Below are positions 42,949-52,857 of a DNA stretch of 64,000 nt, piece by piece. The notes beneath the pieces are model-generated. The model saw only the letters and a program-made list of their open reading frames with translations. It did not search any database and was not told where the DNA came from. This stretch comes from Pseudorhodoferax soli. GTDB taxonomy: Bacteria > Pseudomonadota > Gammaproteobacteria > Burkholderiales > Burkholderiaceae_C. The stretch lies in NCBI RefSeq assembly GCF_003337555.1, contig NZ_QPJK01000003.1, positions 364,115 through 428,114 on the forward strand, in the 5' to 3' direction. Position 1 is the first letter of the stretch. Every line of letters begins with the position of its first letter. The position numbers and the translations under genes were made by a program.

Positions 42949-44289
42949 TCAGTCGCGCTCGCGGTCTTCGAGCGCGCGGTTCAAGCCCAGCGCACCCAGC
43001 GTGCAGGCTGCGCCCGACAGCAGGTAGACGCTGACGTAGCCCAGGCCGAAGTGCGCCGACAGGCCCAGCGCCACCAGTGGCGCGAAGGCCGCACCGAACA
43101 GCCAGGCGATGTCGGAGGTCAGCGCCGCGCCCGTGTAGCGGTAGCGCGGCGCGAAGTTGGCCGTCACCGTGCCGGACGACTGGCCATACGACAGACCCAG
43201 CAGGATGAAGCCCAGCAGGATGAACACGTCCTGGCCCAGCGTGCCGCCATCGAGCAGCGTGGGCGCAAAGCCGCTGAACACGGCGATCATGGCGGCCAAG
43301 GTGCCCAGCGTGCGGCGCCGGCCGTAGCGGTCGGCCAGCCGGCCCGAGATCGCGATGCTGGCAGCGCACAGGAAGCCACCCAGCACCTGGATCAGCAGGA
43401 AGCCGACGATGGACTGCTCGGTGTAGAGCTGGATCCAGGACAGCGGGAACACCGTGACCAGATGGAACAGCGCGTAGCTGGCCAGCGCGGCGAAGGCGCC
43501 GATGAACACGTTGGCGCCCTGCGTGCGCACCAACTCGGTGGCGGAGACGGGCTCCAGCTCCCGCTGCGTCAGCTGCTCCTCCACGTCTTCGGCCACCACC
43601 AGCCGCAGCCGGGCGAACAGTGCCACCACGTTGATCGCGAAGGCCACGAAGAACGGGTAGCGCCAGCCGTAGTCCAGGAAGTCGGCATGCGAGAGCGAGC
43701 CGTACAGGTAGGCGAACAGCGCGCTGGCCAGGATGAAGCCGATCGGCGCGCCGAGCTGGCCCAGCATGGCGTACCAGCCACGCTTGCCCTTGGGTGCATT
43801 CAGGGCCAGGAGCGAAGGCAGGCCGTCCCAGGAGCCGCCCAGGGCCAGGCCCTGGCCGACGCGCAGCGCAGCCAGCAGCCAGACCGCCGTGACGCCCAGG
43901 CTCGCGGCGCCGGGCAGGAAGGCGATCCCGGCCGTCGAGGAGCCGAGCAGGAACAGCGCGATGGTCAGCTTGGTGGCGCGGCCCCAGCGCCGCTGGATGG
44001 ACATCGACACCACGGTGCCGATCGGGCGCGCGATGAAGGCCAGTGCGAACAGTGCGAACGACCACAAAGTGCCGTCCAGCCGCTGCATCTGCGGAAAGAA
44101 CACCGCGGGGAATACCAGCACCGAGGCGATGCCGTAGACGAAGAAGTCGAAGTACTCGGAGGTCCGGCCGATCACGACACCGACGGCGATGTCGCCTGGA
44201 TCGACGTGGTTCTCGGTCTCCGGAAAGCGGCCATGCTGGCGTTCGTCGAACGAGAGGGGAAGGCTTGCTGCTTGGCTGATGCTGGACAT
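42949..44289 (-). CDS. MFS transporter, metabolite:H+ symporter (MHS) type
   Basis: A 446-residue 12-helix major facilitator. The A-like motif between helices 2 and 3 (ARPIGTVVSMSIQRRWGRATKLT) and its repeat (SGRLADRYGRRRTL) identify the MHS group (shikimate, proline-betaine, citrate symporters). Start at ATG 44289 (MSSISQAASLPLSFDERQ); the frame is open upstream to 44412. Its promoter region is shared with the divergent cyo operon, and a TATAGT-type hexamer lies about 40 bases upstream. Substrate unknown, probably an organic acid or betaine. Confidence 0.88.
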   Translation of the reverse strand: MSSISQAASLPLSFDERQHGRFPETENHVDPGDIAVGVVIGRTSEYFDFFVYGIASVLVFPAVFFPQMQRLDGTLWSFALFALAFIARPIGTVVSMSIQRRWGRATKLTIALFLLGSSTAGIAFLPGAASLGVTAVWLLAALRVGQGLALGGSWDGLPSLLALNAPKGKRGWYAMLGQLGAPIGFILASALFAYLYGSLSHADFLDYGWRYPFFVAFAINVVALFARLRLVVAEDVEEQLTQRELEPVSATELVRTQGANVFIGAFAALASYALFHLVTVFPLSWIQLYTEQSIVGFLLIQVLGGFLCAASIAISGRLADRYGRRRTLGTLAAMIAVFSGFAPTLLDGGTLGQDVFILLGFILLGLSYGQSSGTVTANFAPRYRYTGAALTSDIAWLFGAAFAPLVALGLSAHFGLGYVSVYLLSGAACTLGALGLNRALEDRERD

Positions 44290-44476
44290 CGAGCGGTCTC
44301 CAGTGGGTTGCCCCTTGCTTAACGTGAAGGCACTATATACCGTCGCATCAGCGCACCAGGGTTGACGTAGGACAAAACGTCCAATCGCCCGGCGACCGAA
44401 GCCCGGATACATTCGCGGGTGATCTGCAACCCGGAGTAACCCGCACAGGGTTCACCCGAAAGCCTCGCCCAACAGC

Positions 44477-45490
44477 ATGCGTCGTCTACTCAACATCGCC
44501 CGAGGACCGCTTCTACTTGCCCTGGCCGCCCTGCTGGCCGGCTGCAGCAAGATGGTGGTGCTCTTCCCCGCCGGCGACATCGCCGCCCAGCAAGGTCGCC
44601 TGGTGGTCATCGCCACCGTGCTGATGCTGCTGATCGTCGTGCCGGTGATCTTCCTGATCCTGTTGTTTGCCTGGCGCTACCGCCAGAACGGCAAGCTGGC
44701 CGAGACCGACTACGACCCCGAATGGCACCACTCGACCAAGCTCGAACTGGTGATCTGGTCGGCGCCGCTGGTCATCATCATCGCGCTGGGAGCGCTGACC
44801 TGGATCAGCACGCACCAGCTTGACCCCTACCGCCCGCTGGACCGCATCGCCGCCGGCAAGCCGGTGCCCGAGGGCGTCAAGCCGCTGGAGGTGCAGGTGG
44901 TCTCGCTGGACTGGAAGTGGCTCTTCTTCTACCCCGAGCAGGGCATCGCCACCGTCAATGAACTGGCGGCGCCCGTGGACCGGCCGATCCGTTTCAAGCT
45001 GACGTCCAGCCACACCATGAACGCGTTCTACGTGCCCGACCTGGCCGGCATGATCTACACCATGCCCGGCATGCAAACCGAGCTCAATGCGGTCATCAAC
45101 AAGCCCGGCGTGTACCACGGCATGTCCTCGCACTACAGCGGCGCGGGCTTTTCGGGCATGACCTTCAAGTTCCATGGTCTGTCCAACGAGGACTTCGACA
45201 AGTGGGTGGCCAAGGCCAAGGCAGAAGGCCAGCCGCTGACCCGCGCCGCCTACTCCGAGCTGGCCAAGCCCAGCGAGCGCAACCCGGTCGCGCGCTTCTC
45301 CACCGTCGAGAACGGGCTGTACCAGCGGGTGCTGAACCTGTGCGTCGAGGAAGGCAAGCCCTGCATGCACGACGTGATGGCCAAGGATGCCCAGCGCAAC
45401 CAGGCCCATGCGGCCGCACGCAAGCTCGACGCAGCGGCCGAGGACGCGCTCTGCACCGCCGCCACGCGCACCGATCTCCAGGAATTCTGA
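44477..45490 (+). CDS. cyoA: cytochrome bo3 ubiquinol oxidase subunit II
   Basis: A 337-residue lipoprotein subunit of the proton-pumping quinol oxidase. The lipobox LLAGC puts the lipid on Cys23. Two helices follow (about residues 45-70 and 90-110), then a periplasmic cupredoxin domain (FYVPDLAGMIYTMPGMQTELN, YHGMSSHYSGAGFSGMTFKFH). CuA ligands are absent, as expected for a quinol rather than cytochrome c oxidase. The C-terminal tail carries three Cys. The gene opens a seven-gene operon; 187 bp separate it from the divergent MFS gene. Confidence 0.96.
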   Translation: MRRLLNIARGPLLLALAALLAGCSKMVVLFPAGDIAAQQGRLVVIATVLMLLIVVPVIFLILLFAWRYRQNGKLAETDYDPEWHHSTKLELVIWSAPLVIIIALGALTWISTHQLDPYRPLDRIAAGKPVPEGVKPLEVQVVSLDWKWLFFYPEQGIATVNELAAPVDRPIRFKLTSSHTMNAFYVPDLAGMIYTMPGMQTELNAVINKPGVYHGMSSHYSGAGFSGMTFKFHGLSNEDFDKWVAKAKAEGQPLTRAAYSELAKPSERNPVARFSTVENGLYQRVLNLCVEEGKPCMHDVMAKDAQRNQAHAAARKLDAAAEDALCTAATRTDLQEF

Positions 45491-45493
45491 TCC

Positions 45494-47503
45494 ATGGCCA
45501 TGACCGAACACACGACCGCGCCCGCCCATTGGCTGCTGGGGCGCCTGACCTGGGACTCGATTCCCATGTCCCACGAACCCATCCTGCTGTGGACCTTCAT
45601 CGCCGTGGTGATCGGCGGCATCGGCGTGCTTGCGCTGCTGACGAAGTTCCGCTTGTGGGGCCCCTTGTGGCGCGACTGGTTCTGCAGCATCGACCACAAG
45701 AAGATCGGCATCATGTACATGGTGCTGGGCATCGTGATGCTGCTGCGCGGCTTCGCCGACGCCGTCATGATGCGCCTGCAGCAGGCCATGGCCTTCGGCG
45801 AGAACATGGGCTACCTGCCGCCGCACCACTATGACCAGGTGTTCACGGCGCACGGCGTGATCATGATCTTCTTCGTGGCCATGCCGCTGGTCACGGGCCT
45901 CATGAACTACCTCGTGCCGCTGCAGATCGGCGCGCGCGACGTGGCTTTCCCGTTCCTGAACAACTTCAGCTTCTGGATGACCACGGCCGGCGCCATCCTC
46001 GTGATGGTCTCGCTGTTCCTCGGCGAGTTCTCCACCTCCGGCTGGCTGGCGCTGTCCAACCTGGGGCACCAGAACCCCGGGGTCGGGCTCGACTACTACA
46101 TCTGGTCATTGCAGATCGCGGGGGTGGGCACGACGCTGTCGGGCATCAACCTCCTGGTGACCATCGTCAAGATGCGGGCCCCCGGCATGGACATGATGAA
46201 GATGCCGATCTTCACCTGGACGGCGCTGTGCACCAATGCGCTGATCGTCGCCTCGTTCCCGGTCTTGACGGCCGCCCTGGTGCTGATGAGCCTGGACCGC
46301 TACGTCGGCACGAACTTCTTCACGAACGACCTGGGCGGCAACCCCATGCTCTACGTGAACCTGATCTGGATCTGGGGCCACCCCGAGGTCTACATCCTGA
46401 TCCTGCCGGCCTTCGGCGTGTTCTCCGAAGTCGTGGCCACCTTCAGCCGCAAGCGCCTGTTCGGCTACACCTCCATGGTGTACGCCACGGTCTGTATCAC
46501 CATCCTGTCGTACCTGGTGTGGCTGCACCACTTCTTCACGATGGGCTCGGGTGCCAGCGTGAACTCGTTCTTCGGCATCACGACGATGATCATCTCGATC
46601 CCGACCGGGGCGAAGATCTTCAACTGGCTGTTCACCATGTACCGCGGCCGCATCCGCTTCACGGTGCCGATGCTGTGGACGGTGGGCTTCATGGTCACCT
46701 TCGCCATCGGCGGCATGACGGGCGTGCTGCTGGCCGTTCCGCCGGCCGACTTCGTGCTGCACAACAGCCTGTTCCTGATCGCCCACTTCCACAACGTGAT
46801 CATCGGCGGCGTGGTGTTCGCCATGTTCGCCGGCATCAACTACTGGTTCCCCAAGGCCTTCGGCTACAAGCTCGACGAGTTCTGGGGCAAGGTGTCGTTC
46901 TGGTGCTGGCTGGTCGGCTTCTGGGTGGCCTTCACGCCGCTGTACGTGCTGGGCCTGATGGGCGTCACGCGCCGTGCCAACCACTTCGAGGATCCTTCGC
47001 TGCAGATCTGGTTCGTCATCGCCGCCTGCGGCGCCGGCATCGTCGCCATGGGCATCGGTGCCTTCATCGTCCAGCTGGGTGTGAGCTTCCTCAAGCGCGA
47101 CCAGCTGCGCGACCACACGGGCGACCCGTGGGACGGCCGCACGCTGGAATGGGCCACCTCCTCGCCCCCGCCGCAGTACAACTTCGCCTTCACGCCCGTG
47201 GTGCATGAAGTGGACGCCTGGTGGGACATGAAGAAGCATGGCTACAAGCGTCCGCTGGCCGGCTTCAAGGCCATCCACATGCCGCTGAACACCGGCTCGG
47301 GCGTGGTCATCTCGGTGCTCTCGCTGGTCTGGGGCTTCGCGCTGATCTGGCACATGTGGCCGCTGGCCATCGCCTCGTTCGCGGCCATCGTCCTCGTGGC
47401 CATCGTCCACACCTTCAACTACAAGCGCGACTACCACATCCCGGCGACCGACGTGATCGCCGCGGAGAACGCACGCACCCAACTGCTGGCCCGCCATGTC
47501 TGA
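45494..47503 (+). CDS. cyoB: cytochrome bo3 ubiquinol oxidase subunit I
   Basis: A 669-residue haem-copper oxidase catalytic subunit with about 15 helices. The low-spin haem and CuB/haem o ligands are present: His in [11 protein letters not shown] (about 119), the cross-linked His-Tyr in WGHPEVYIL (about 295), the His pair in WLHHFFTMG (about 343) and HFHNVIIGG (about 430). The N-terminal extension of the bo3 type ([16 protein letters not shown]) is present. Reduces O2 with ubiquinol and pumps protons. It starts 3 bp after cyoA and overlaps cyoC by 8 bp. Confidence 0.97.
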   Translation: MAMTEHTTAPAHWLLGRLTWDSIPMSHEPILLWTFIAVVIGGIGVLALLTKFRLWGPLWRDWFCSIDHKKIGIMYMVLGIVMLLRGFADAVMMRLQQAMAFGENMGYLPPHHYDQVFTAHGVIMIFFVAMPLVTGLMNYLVPLQIGARDVAFPFLNNFSFWMTTAGAILVMVSLFLGEFSTSGWLALSNLGHQNPGVGLDYYIWSLQIAGVGTTLSGINLLVTIVKMRAPGMDMMKMPIFTWTALCTNALIVASFPVLTAALVLMSLDRYVGTNFFTNDLGGNPMLYVNLIWIWGHPEVYILILPAFGVFSEVVATFSRKRLFGYTSMVYATVCITILSYLVWLHHFFTMGSGASVNSFFGITTMIISIPTGAKIFNWLFTMYRGRIRFTVPMLWTVGFMVTFAIGGMTGVLLAVPPADFVLHNSLFLIAHFHNVIIGGVVFAMFAGINYWFPKAFGYKLDEFWGKVSFWCWLVGFWVAFTPLYVLGLMGVTRRANHFEDPSLQIWFVIAACGAGIVAMGIGAFIVQLGVSFLKRDQLRDHTGDPWDGRTLEWATSSPPPQYNFAFTPVVHEVDAWWDMKKHGYKRPLAGFKAIHMPLNTGSGVVISVLSLVWGFALIWHMWPLAIASFAAIVLVAIVHTFNYKRDYHIPATDVIAAENARTQLLARHV

Positions 47504-48119
47504 TCTCGCACACCCTGCCAGCGCCGGCGCCGAGCGCGCCTACCACCTGGACCATGAACCGCATCCGGAGAACGGCACCGCGCTGGGCTTCTGGATGTAC
47601 CTGATGAGCGACTGCCTCATCTTCGCCGCGCTGTTCGCCACCTGGGGCGTGCTGGGCCGCAGCTACGCCGGTGGCCCCGGCGGCGCCGAACTGTTCGACC
47701 TGAAGCTCGTGGCCCTCAACACGGCCTTCCTGCTGCTGTCGTCCATCACCTTCGGCTTCGCCATGCTGCGCAAGCAGCTCAACGACAAGAGCGGCACGCT
47801 GATCTGGCTGGCCGTCACCGGCCTCTTCGGCCTGGCCTTCCTGGCCGTGGAACTGTATGAGTTCCACCACCTGATCCATGCCGGTGCCGGCCCGCAGAGC
47901 AGCGCCGCCATGTCGGCCTTCTTCGCGCTGGTCGGCACGCACGGCCTGCACGTGAGCTTCGGCTCGATCTGGCTGGTCGTGCTCATGGTGCAGATCGCCA
48001 AGCACGGGCTGATCCATGAGAACAAGCGCCGCCTGATGTGCCTGTCGATGTTCTGGCACTTTCTGGACGTCGTCTGGATCGGCGTCTTCACCTTCGTCTA
48101 CCTGATGGGAGTGCTGTGA
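47496..48119 (+). CDS. cyoC: cytochrome bo3 ubiquinol oxidase subunit III
   Basis: A 207-residue membrane subunit with five helices. [23 protein letters not shown] and [20 protein letters not shown] are the conserved subunit III segments. It stabilises the subunit I core. The start overlaps cyoB by 8 bp, and its stop overlaps the cyoD start (TGATG). Confidence 0.96.
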   Translation: MSDLAHPASAGAERAYHLDHEPHPENGTALGFWMYLMSDCLIFAALFATWGVLGRSYAGGPGGAELFDLKLVALNTAFLLLSSITFGFAMLRKQLNDKSGTLIWLAVTGLFGLAFLAVELYEFHHLIHAGAGPQSSAAMSAFFALVGTHGLHVSFGSIWLVVLMVQIAKHGLIHENKRRLMCLSMFWHFLDVVWIGVFTFVYLMGVL

Positions 48120-48538
48120 TGGCCTCTGACACCCACGCACACCAAGACGGCCACCACCACGACGACCACCACGGCGATGTCGGCCCGCACAGCTCGATGC
48201 GCGAGTACGTGATCGGCTTCGTGCTGTCCGTCATCCTGACGGCCATCCCGTTCTGGCTGGTCATGACCAATGTGATCGAGACCCGCACCACCGCCGTGCT
48301 GGTGCTGGGCGGCTTCGCCGTCGTGCAGATCCTCGTGCACATGGTGTACTTCCTGCACATGAACGGCAAGGCCGAAGGCGGCTGGACCATGCTGTCCACC
48401 ATCTTCACGGTGGTGTTCGTCGCGATCGCGATCGCCGGCACGCTGTGGGTCATGTTCCACATGAACACCAACATGATGCCGGCACACGGCCAGCACCAGC
48501 AGCAACCCGCTGCCGCACACCAGCACCACACGCAATGA
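48119..48538 (+). CDS. cyoD: cytochrome bo3 ubiquinol oxidase subunit IV
   Basis: A 139-residue subunit IV with three helices (about residues 27-50, 57-77, 88-110) and the family segment REYVIGFVLSVILTAIPFWLVM. Both ends are His-rich: the first 20 residues hold seven to eight His (HAHQDGHHHDDHHGD) and the last 20 hold several more. E. coli CyoD has only 109 residues, so the extra length is in these tails. Its stop overlaps the SURF1 ATG (ATGA). Confidence 0.93.
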   Translation: MASDTHAHQDGHHHDDHHGDVGPHSSMREYVIGFVLSVILTAIPFWLVMTNVIETRTTAVLVLGGFAVVQILVHMVYFLHMNGKAEGGWTMLSTIFTVVFVAIAIAGTLWVMFHMNTNMMPAHGQHQQQPAAAHQHHTQ

Positions 48539-49275
48539 GGCCTGCGCGCGGCCTGCTCTGGGTGCTGCTGGCCGCCGCCCTGCTCAGCGCGGTGTTCGTC
48601 GCGCTGGGCACCTGGCAGGTCCAGCGCCTGGGCTGGAAGAAGGGCCTGATCGCCCGCACCGAGGCGCGCGTCTCTGCCGCACCGGTCGCACCGCCGGACC
48701 TGCGGGCCTGGCCCGCGATCCAGGCCGCCCCCGTCGATTTCGAGTACCGCCGCATGCGCCTGCAAGGCGAGTTCCTGCACGCCGACGAGGCCCTGGTGCA
48801 GGCCAGCACGGCCCTGGGCGCCGGTTTCTGGGTGCTCACGCCGCTGCGCTTGCCAGATGGCAGCATCGTGCTGGTCAACCGCGGCTTCGTACCGCCCGAG
48901 CGACGCGACCCGGCCACGCGCGGTGCCCCCGCGCCGGCCGGCGCCGTGACCGTCACCGGGCTGCTGCGCATCAGCGAGCCGCACGGCGGCTTCCTGCGCG
49001 AGAACGACCCGGCGGCCAACCGCTGGCATTCGCGCGACGTGGCGGCGATCGCCGCCGCACGCCGCCTTCCGGCCGACCGCGTGGCGCCCTATTTCGTCGA
49101 CGCCGAGGCCACGCCGCCCGGCAACACGGCGCCGCAATGGCCCGTGGGCGGGCTCACGGTGGTGCGCTTCACCGACAACCACCTGGTCTACGCGCTGACC
49201 TGGTATGCCCTCGCCGGGATGGCCGCGGCGGGCGGCTGGTTCGTGCTGCGCACGGCGCGCCGCGCGCCGGACTGA
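48535..49275 (+). CDS. SURF1 family protein
   Basis: A 246-residue membrane protein with one helix at each end (about residues 7-27 and 222-240) and a periplasmic beta-rich domain between (RRMRLQGEFLH, FWVLTPLRLPDGSIVLVNRGFVP), typical of SURF1/Shy1. The family delivers haem to oxidase subunit I, usually aa3-type. In cyo operons the fifth gene is normally cyoE (haem O synthase), and here SURF1 takes that place. It overlaps cyoD by 4 bp. Confidence 0.92.
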   Translation: MRPARGLLWVLLAAALLSAVFVALGTWQVQRLGWKKGLIARTEARVSAAPVAPPDLRAWPAIQAAPVDFEYRRMRLQGEFLHADEALVQASTALGAGFWVLTPLRLPDGSIVLVNRGFVPPERRDPATRGAPAPAGAVTVTGLLRISEPHGGFLRENDPAANRWHSRDVAAIAAARRLPADRVAPYFVDAEATPPGNTAPQWPVGGLTVVRFTDNHLVYALTWYALAGMAAAGGWFVLRTARRAPD

Positions 49276-49286
49276 CAATCCGGCCC

Positions 49287-50621
49287 ATGCTTGCTTCCGC
49301 CGCCGGCAAGGCACCTCCCGCTGCACGCCCGGCCGGCCCCGACAAGGCCGCCGGCCTCAAGAACCTGCAGCAGCTGATCCAGCTGCGCTGGATCGCCGTG
49401 TTCGGCCAGGTGCTGACCATCGAGGTCGTGCACTACGGCCTGCGCATCGCGATCCCGGTCGAGCCCATGCTGACCGTGCTGGCCGGCCTGGTGGCGTTCA
49501 ACGTGCTCTCGCTGCTGCGCGCACGCACGGGCCGGCGCGTGACCAGCGTCGAACTGCTGGTGGCGCTGCTGGTGGACGTGGCCACGCTCACGGCCCAGCT
49601 CTACCTGTCCGGCGGTGCCACCAATCCCTTCGTGTTCCTGTACCTGCTGCAGGTGATCCTGGGCGCCGTGCTGTTGCCGGCCTGGGCCACCTGGACCATG
49701 GTCGGCGTCACCTCGGCCTGCTTCGCCGCGCTGGCCCTGTGGGCCCAGCCGCTGGCATTGCAGCCCGACCACCACCGCGGCCTGGCCAGCCCCTACGTGA
49801 TGGGCCTGCTCGCCAGCTTCGCGCTGACGGCCGCGCTGCTGGTGACCTTCATCACGCGCATCGTGGGCAACCTGCGCGAGCGCGACGAGCGGCTCGCCGC
49901 GCTGCGCCAGCGCGCGGCCGAGGAGGAGCACATCGTGCGCATGGGCCTGCTCGCATCCGGCGCCGCGCACGAACTCGGCACGCCGCTGTCCACGCTCGCC
50001 GTGATCCTGGGCGACTGGCAGCACCTGCCGCACTTCAGTTCCGAACCCGAACTGGCCGACGACGTGGCCGAGATGCAGGCCCAGGTGGCCCGCTGCAAGG
50101 CCATCGTGAGCGGCATCCTGCTGTCGGCCGGCGAGGCGCGCGGCGAATCCTCGCGCGCCACCACGCTCAACGCCTTCCTGGACGACGTCGTCTCGCGCTG
50201 GCGCCAGCGTCGGCCTTGCCCCGGCTTCGTGTTCGACAACCAGCTCGGCGACGACCTCGCCATGGTGGCGGATTCGGCCATCCAGCAGATGGTGGGCAAC
50301 GTGCTGGACAACGCCGCCGAGGTCTCGCCCGACGACGTGCACCTGCAGGCCGCGCGCAGCGGCGACACCCTGGTGCTGACGGTGCGCGACCGCGGCCCCG
50401 GCTTTGCGCCGCAGATGCTGCAGCAGCTCGGCAAGCCCTACCAGTCCAGCAAGGGCCAGCCCGGCCGCGGTCTGGGCCTGTTCCTGGTCGTCAACGTGGC
50501 GCGCACGCTGGGCGGGCATGTGGCCGCGCGCAACCTGGAAGGCGGCGGCGCCGAGGTGCGTATCACCCTGCCGCTGTCGGCAATTGCCCTGCTGGAGGAA
50601 GATGTTGTCGATGACCGATGA
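49287..50621 (+). CDS. regB: redox sensor histidine kinase, RegB/PrrB type
   Basis: A 444-residue membrane kinase with about six helices (residues 32-190). The quinone-sensing motif GGxxNPF is present as GGATNPF (109-115). The H-box is ASGAAHELGTPLSTLAV with phospho-acceptor His228. Cys270 in QVARCKAI lies where RegB has its redox-active Cys (inferred alignment). The N and G boxes (NVLDNAAEV, DRGPGFAP, GRGLGLFLV) are intact. The short H-box to quinone motif layout is typical of RegB/PrrB/ActS, which reads ubiquinone redox state and autophosphorylates. It follows the SURF1 gene by 11 bp and overlaps regA. Confidence 0.92.
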   Translation: MLASAAGKAPPAARPAGPDKAAGLKNLQQLIQLRWIAVFGQVLTIEVVHYGLRIAIPVEPMLTVLAGLVAFNVLSLLRARTGRRVTSVELLVALLVDVATLTAQLYLSGGATNPFVFLYLLQVILGAVLLPAWATWTMVGVTSACFAALALWAQPLALQPDHHRGLASPYVMGLLASFALTAALLVTFITRIVGNLRERDERLAALRQRAAEEEHIVRMGLLASGAAHELGTPLSTLAVILGDWQHLPHFSSEPELADDVAEMQAQVARCKAIVSGILLSAGEARGESSRATTLNAFLDDVVSRWRQRRPCPGFVFDNQLGDDLAMVADSAIQQMVGNVLDNAAEVSPDDVHLQAARSGDTLVLTVRDRGPGFAPQMLQQLGKPYQSSKGQPGRGLGLFLVVNVARTLGGHVAARNLEGGGAEVRITLPLSAIALLEEDVVDDR

Positions 50622-51156
50622 GCCCCTGGACCGCCGCCTGCTGATCGTCGAGGACGACGCCGCCTTCGCGCGCACACTGGCGCGCTCGTTCGAGCGCCGT
50701 GGCTACGCGGTGCGCGTGGCCACGGGCCTGGAGCAGTTGCTCGTGCAGCTGCAGGACTTCGCGCCCACCCATGCCGTCGTCGACCTCAAGCTCGCTGGCG
50801 AAGCCTCGGGCCTGGCCTGCGTGCAGGCGCTCAGCGCGCGCGACGAGGCCATGCTGATCGTGGTGCTGACCGGCTTCGCCAGCATCGCCACGGCCGTGGA
50901 GGCGATCAAGCTGGGCGCCTGCCACTACCTGGCCAAGCCCTCCAACACCGATGACATCGAGGCCGCCTTCGGCCGCGCCGCGGGCACGACCGAGGTCGAG
51001 CTGACCAACCGCCAGAGTTCCATCAAGACGCTGGAGTGGGAGCGCATCCACCAGATGCTGGCGGAGACCGGCTTCAACATCTCCGAGACCGCGCGGCGCC
51101 TGGGCATGCACCGGCGCACGCTGGCGCGCAAGCTGGAGAAGCAGCAGGTGAAATAG
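50611..51156 (+). CDS. regA: response regulator, RegA/PrrA type
   Basis: A 181-residue regulator. The receiver has LLIVEDDAAFARTL, phospho-acceptor Asp in AVVDLKLAGE, the Thr in VVLTGFASIATAV and the Lys in YLAKPS. The short C-terminal Fis-type helix-turn-helix is NISETARRLGMHRRTLARKL, almost invariant in RegA/PrrA/ActR. It probably activates or represses respiratory genes when phosphorylated by RegB. The ATG at 50611 is used; an upstream ATG at 50602 nearer a GGAGGA site is also possible. The start overlaps regB. Confidence 0.93.
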   Translation: MTDEPLDRRLLIVEDDAAFARTLARSFERRGYAVRVATGLEQLLVQLQDFAPTHAVVDLKLAGEASGLACVQALSARDEAMLIVVLTGFASIATAVEAIKLGACHYLAKPSNTDDIEAAFGRAAGTTEVELTNRQSSIKTLEWERIHQMLAETGFNISETARRLGMHRRTLARKLEKQQVK

Positions 51157-51264
51157 CGGTTCGGTTCCGCTCCCTGTTCGGCGACGTGTCCGGGCTGGCC
51201 GGGTCCGCGGCCGACATCCGGGCGGTGCTGGCCACCTCTGTCGGCCCGGGCCTCGCAGCACTGG

Positions 51265-52686
51265 CTACGAGCCGCTCAAGCCGCCCGGCAGTTGCGCCTC
51301 GGACGCGCGCGCCGCAGGCGCTGGTGTCCACCGGGCCAGCACGGGAACCAGTGCAAGGGCCAGGAGGGCGGTACCGCCGAACACCGCGACATACATTCCC
51401 GCGCTCATCGACGGCGCGATGGGCGCGAAGATGAACAGCAGGTGGAACGTGGCCACCACGATCGCGATGTTGTAGAAGGCCAGCTCCTTGGCGACCGAGG
51501 TGCTGAAGTCGGCATCGACCATGCGCAGCAGCAACAAGCCGCTGCCTGTCGATCCGCAGCAGCATCCGAAGATCGTCACGGCCCGCTCGTAGCCGAGCTT
51601 GCCGCTCTTGTGGCCAAGCAGCATGCACAGTGCCGCGGTGAAGACCGTGATGGCGACGGTGACCAGCAGGATCGGTACCAGCAAGGCACCCAGTACCGAG
51701 AATTTGATGCTCATCAAGGTCCCGACGACCATGAAGTCGACAGCGCCGCCCGTGATGTGCTTCATGGACTCGTCATCGACATAGCGGGCCAGCCCGGCCC
51801 GGTCGATGCACCAGCGGATGATCACGCAGATGACGAGTCCGTGCAGGAAGAACAGGTTGTGGCTGAACAGCACATCGAGGTTCAAGCCCCAGGGCGTGAA
51901 CCCTGCGGCCAGGTCCCGGATCCACACCAGCCAGAGGTGCGTCAGCAGGTAGCCGAGGCCCAGCAGACAGATGTGGTAAGCCAGCGAATCGAGGTTTGCT
52001 GGGTGGGTCACCTGGCGCCCCGCCTCGGGTTGCGTCTGGGGCGAGAAGAAGCCCGACAGGAATTCGCCGTCGATCTTCGAAGCCTTGTTCGCGTTCAGGC
52101 CCTTGCGGACCATCCATTTCGCCATCGGCACGCCGACCACGAAGGCGACGATGAAGCCCAGGGAAGCGTAGATGAGGCCCACCTGAGCCGCGTTCTCGAT
52201 GCCGAACTCCTTCTCCCAGATGCCACCGTAGGTCAACGCCTGCCCCGGCCCTTGTGTGAAGCCATGGGTGACGATGGCACCGAGGAAAGCACTCAGATCG
52301 GAGCCGGTCACCTGGTCGTAGGCCACGATCACCCCATAGCCCAGGACGCCCTGGGCGCCCAGGCTGATGGTCCAGATCACGGTCAGCCACAAGCCGCCGA
52401 TGACGATGCTGCCGCCCGACAGCGCTGTGTTCTTGCTGCTGCCTGTCAGACAGAGCGACATGAAGCTCAGCGTGAAGAAGTGGAACGTGAGCGCGACGAA
52501 GTCCGATGCCGAGTAGCCCGGCACCAGGTCCATCGACAGAACGGCGAACCCGATGACCCCCCCGGTGACGCTGGCCGGCACCAGCGCATTGCGCAGCAGC
52601 GGGACCCACTTCCTGAGCAGAGTGCCCGCCAGCAGCATGGTGACCATCAGGGCAAAGGCAATGATGCCGTGAAACGTGTTTTCCAT
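51265..52686 (-). CDS. gltS: sodium/glutamate symporter GltS family
   Basis: A 473-residue integral membrane protein of the ESS family with about 10-12 helices in two inverted repeats. GGVIGFAV and HGFTQGPGQALTYGGIWEKEFG match the first re-entrant loop, and FGCCCGSTGSGLLLLRMVD the second. It imports Na+ with glutamate or a related acid. The family is usually about 400 residues; here there is an enlarged hydrophilic region around FFSPQTQPEAGRQVTHPANLDS. The ATG has a GGAGAAGG site. It is divergent from the LysR gene. Confidence 0.88.
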   Translation of the reverse strand: MENTFHGIIAFALMVTMLLAGTLLRKWVPLLRNALVPASVTGGVIGFAVLSMDLVPGYSASDFVALTFHFFTLSFMSLCLTGSSKNTALSGGSIVIGGLWLTVIWTISLGAQGVLGYGVIVAYDQVTGSDLSAFLGAIVTHGFTQGPGQALTYGGIWEKEFGIENAAQVGLIYASLGFIVAFVVGVPMAKWMVRKGLNANKASKIDGEFLSGFFSPQTQPEAGRQVTHPANLDSLAYHICLLGLGYLLTHLWLVWIRDLAAGFTPWGLNLDVLFSHNLFFLHGLVICVIIRWCIDRAGLARYVDDESMKHITGGAVDFMVVGTLMSIKFSVLGALLVPILLVTVAITVFTAALCMLLGHKSGKLGYERAVTIFGCCCGSTGSGLLLLRMVDADFSTSVAKELAFYNIAIVVATFHLLFIFAPIAPSMSAGMYVAVFGGTALLALALVPVLARWTPAPAARASEAQLPGGLSGS

Positions 52687-52821
52687 GTCGACCTTCTCCG
52701 TAGGGACTGCTGTCCTCGTGCTGTGATGGGGCGCGGCCGGCGGCGTCGGACGCCCCTCAGGGAAGCCACCCCTGCGGCGGCATCGGCGCCACCTTATGCG
52801 GGCCGTTCTTACTTGTAAAAT

Positions 52822-52842
52822 ATCATTCAGGCATTGAATGAT
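52822..52842. promoter_or_regulatory. LysR-type operator between gltS and the LysR gene
   Basis: A perfect 8-bp dyad, ATCATTCA-ggcat-TGAATGAT, lies 16 bases before the LysR start. It matches the T-N11-A form of LysR-type sites (TCATTCAGGCATTGAATGA) and sits in the AT-rich stretch of the divergent region, next to a TAAAATAT sequence that could be a -10 element. Confidence 0.55.
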
Positions 52843-52857
52843 GCTTTGGATGAATTC

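Noticed and set aside
44290-44476. TTGACG at about 44362 as the -35 of the cyo promoter
   Set aside because: No acceptable -10 hexamer was found 16-18 bases downstream, so the promoter could not be placed.
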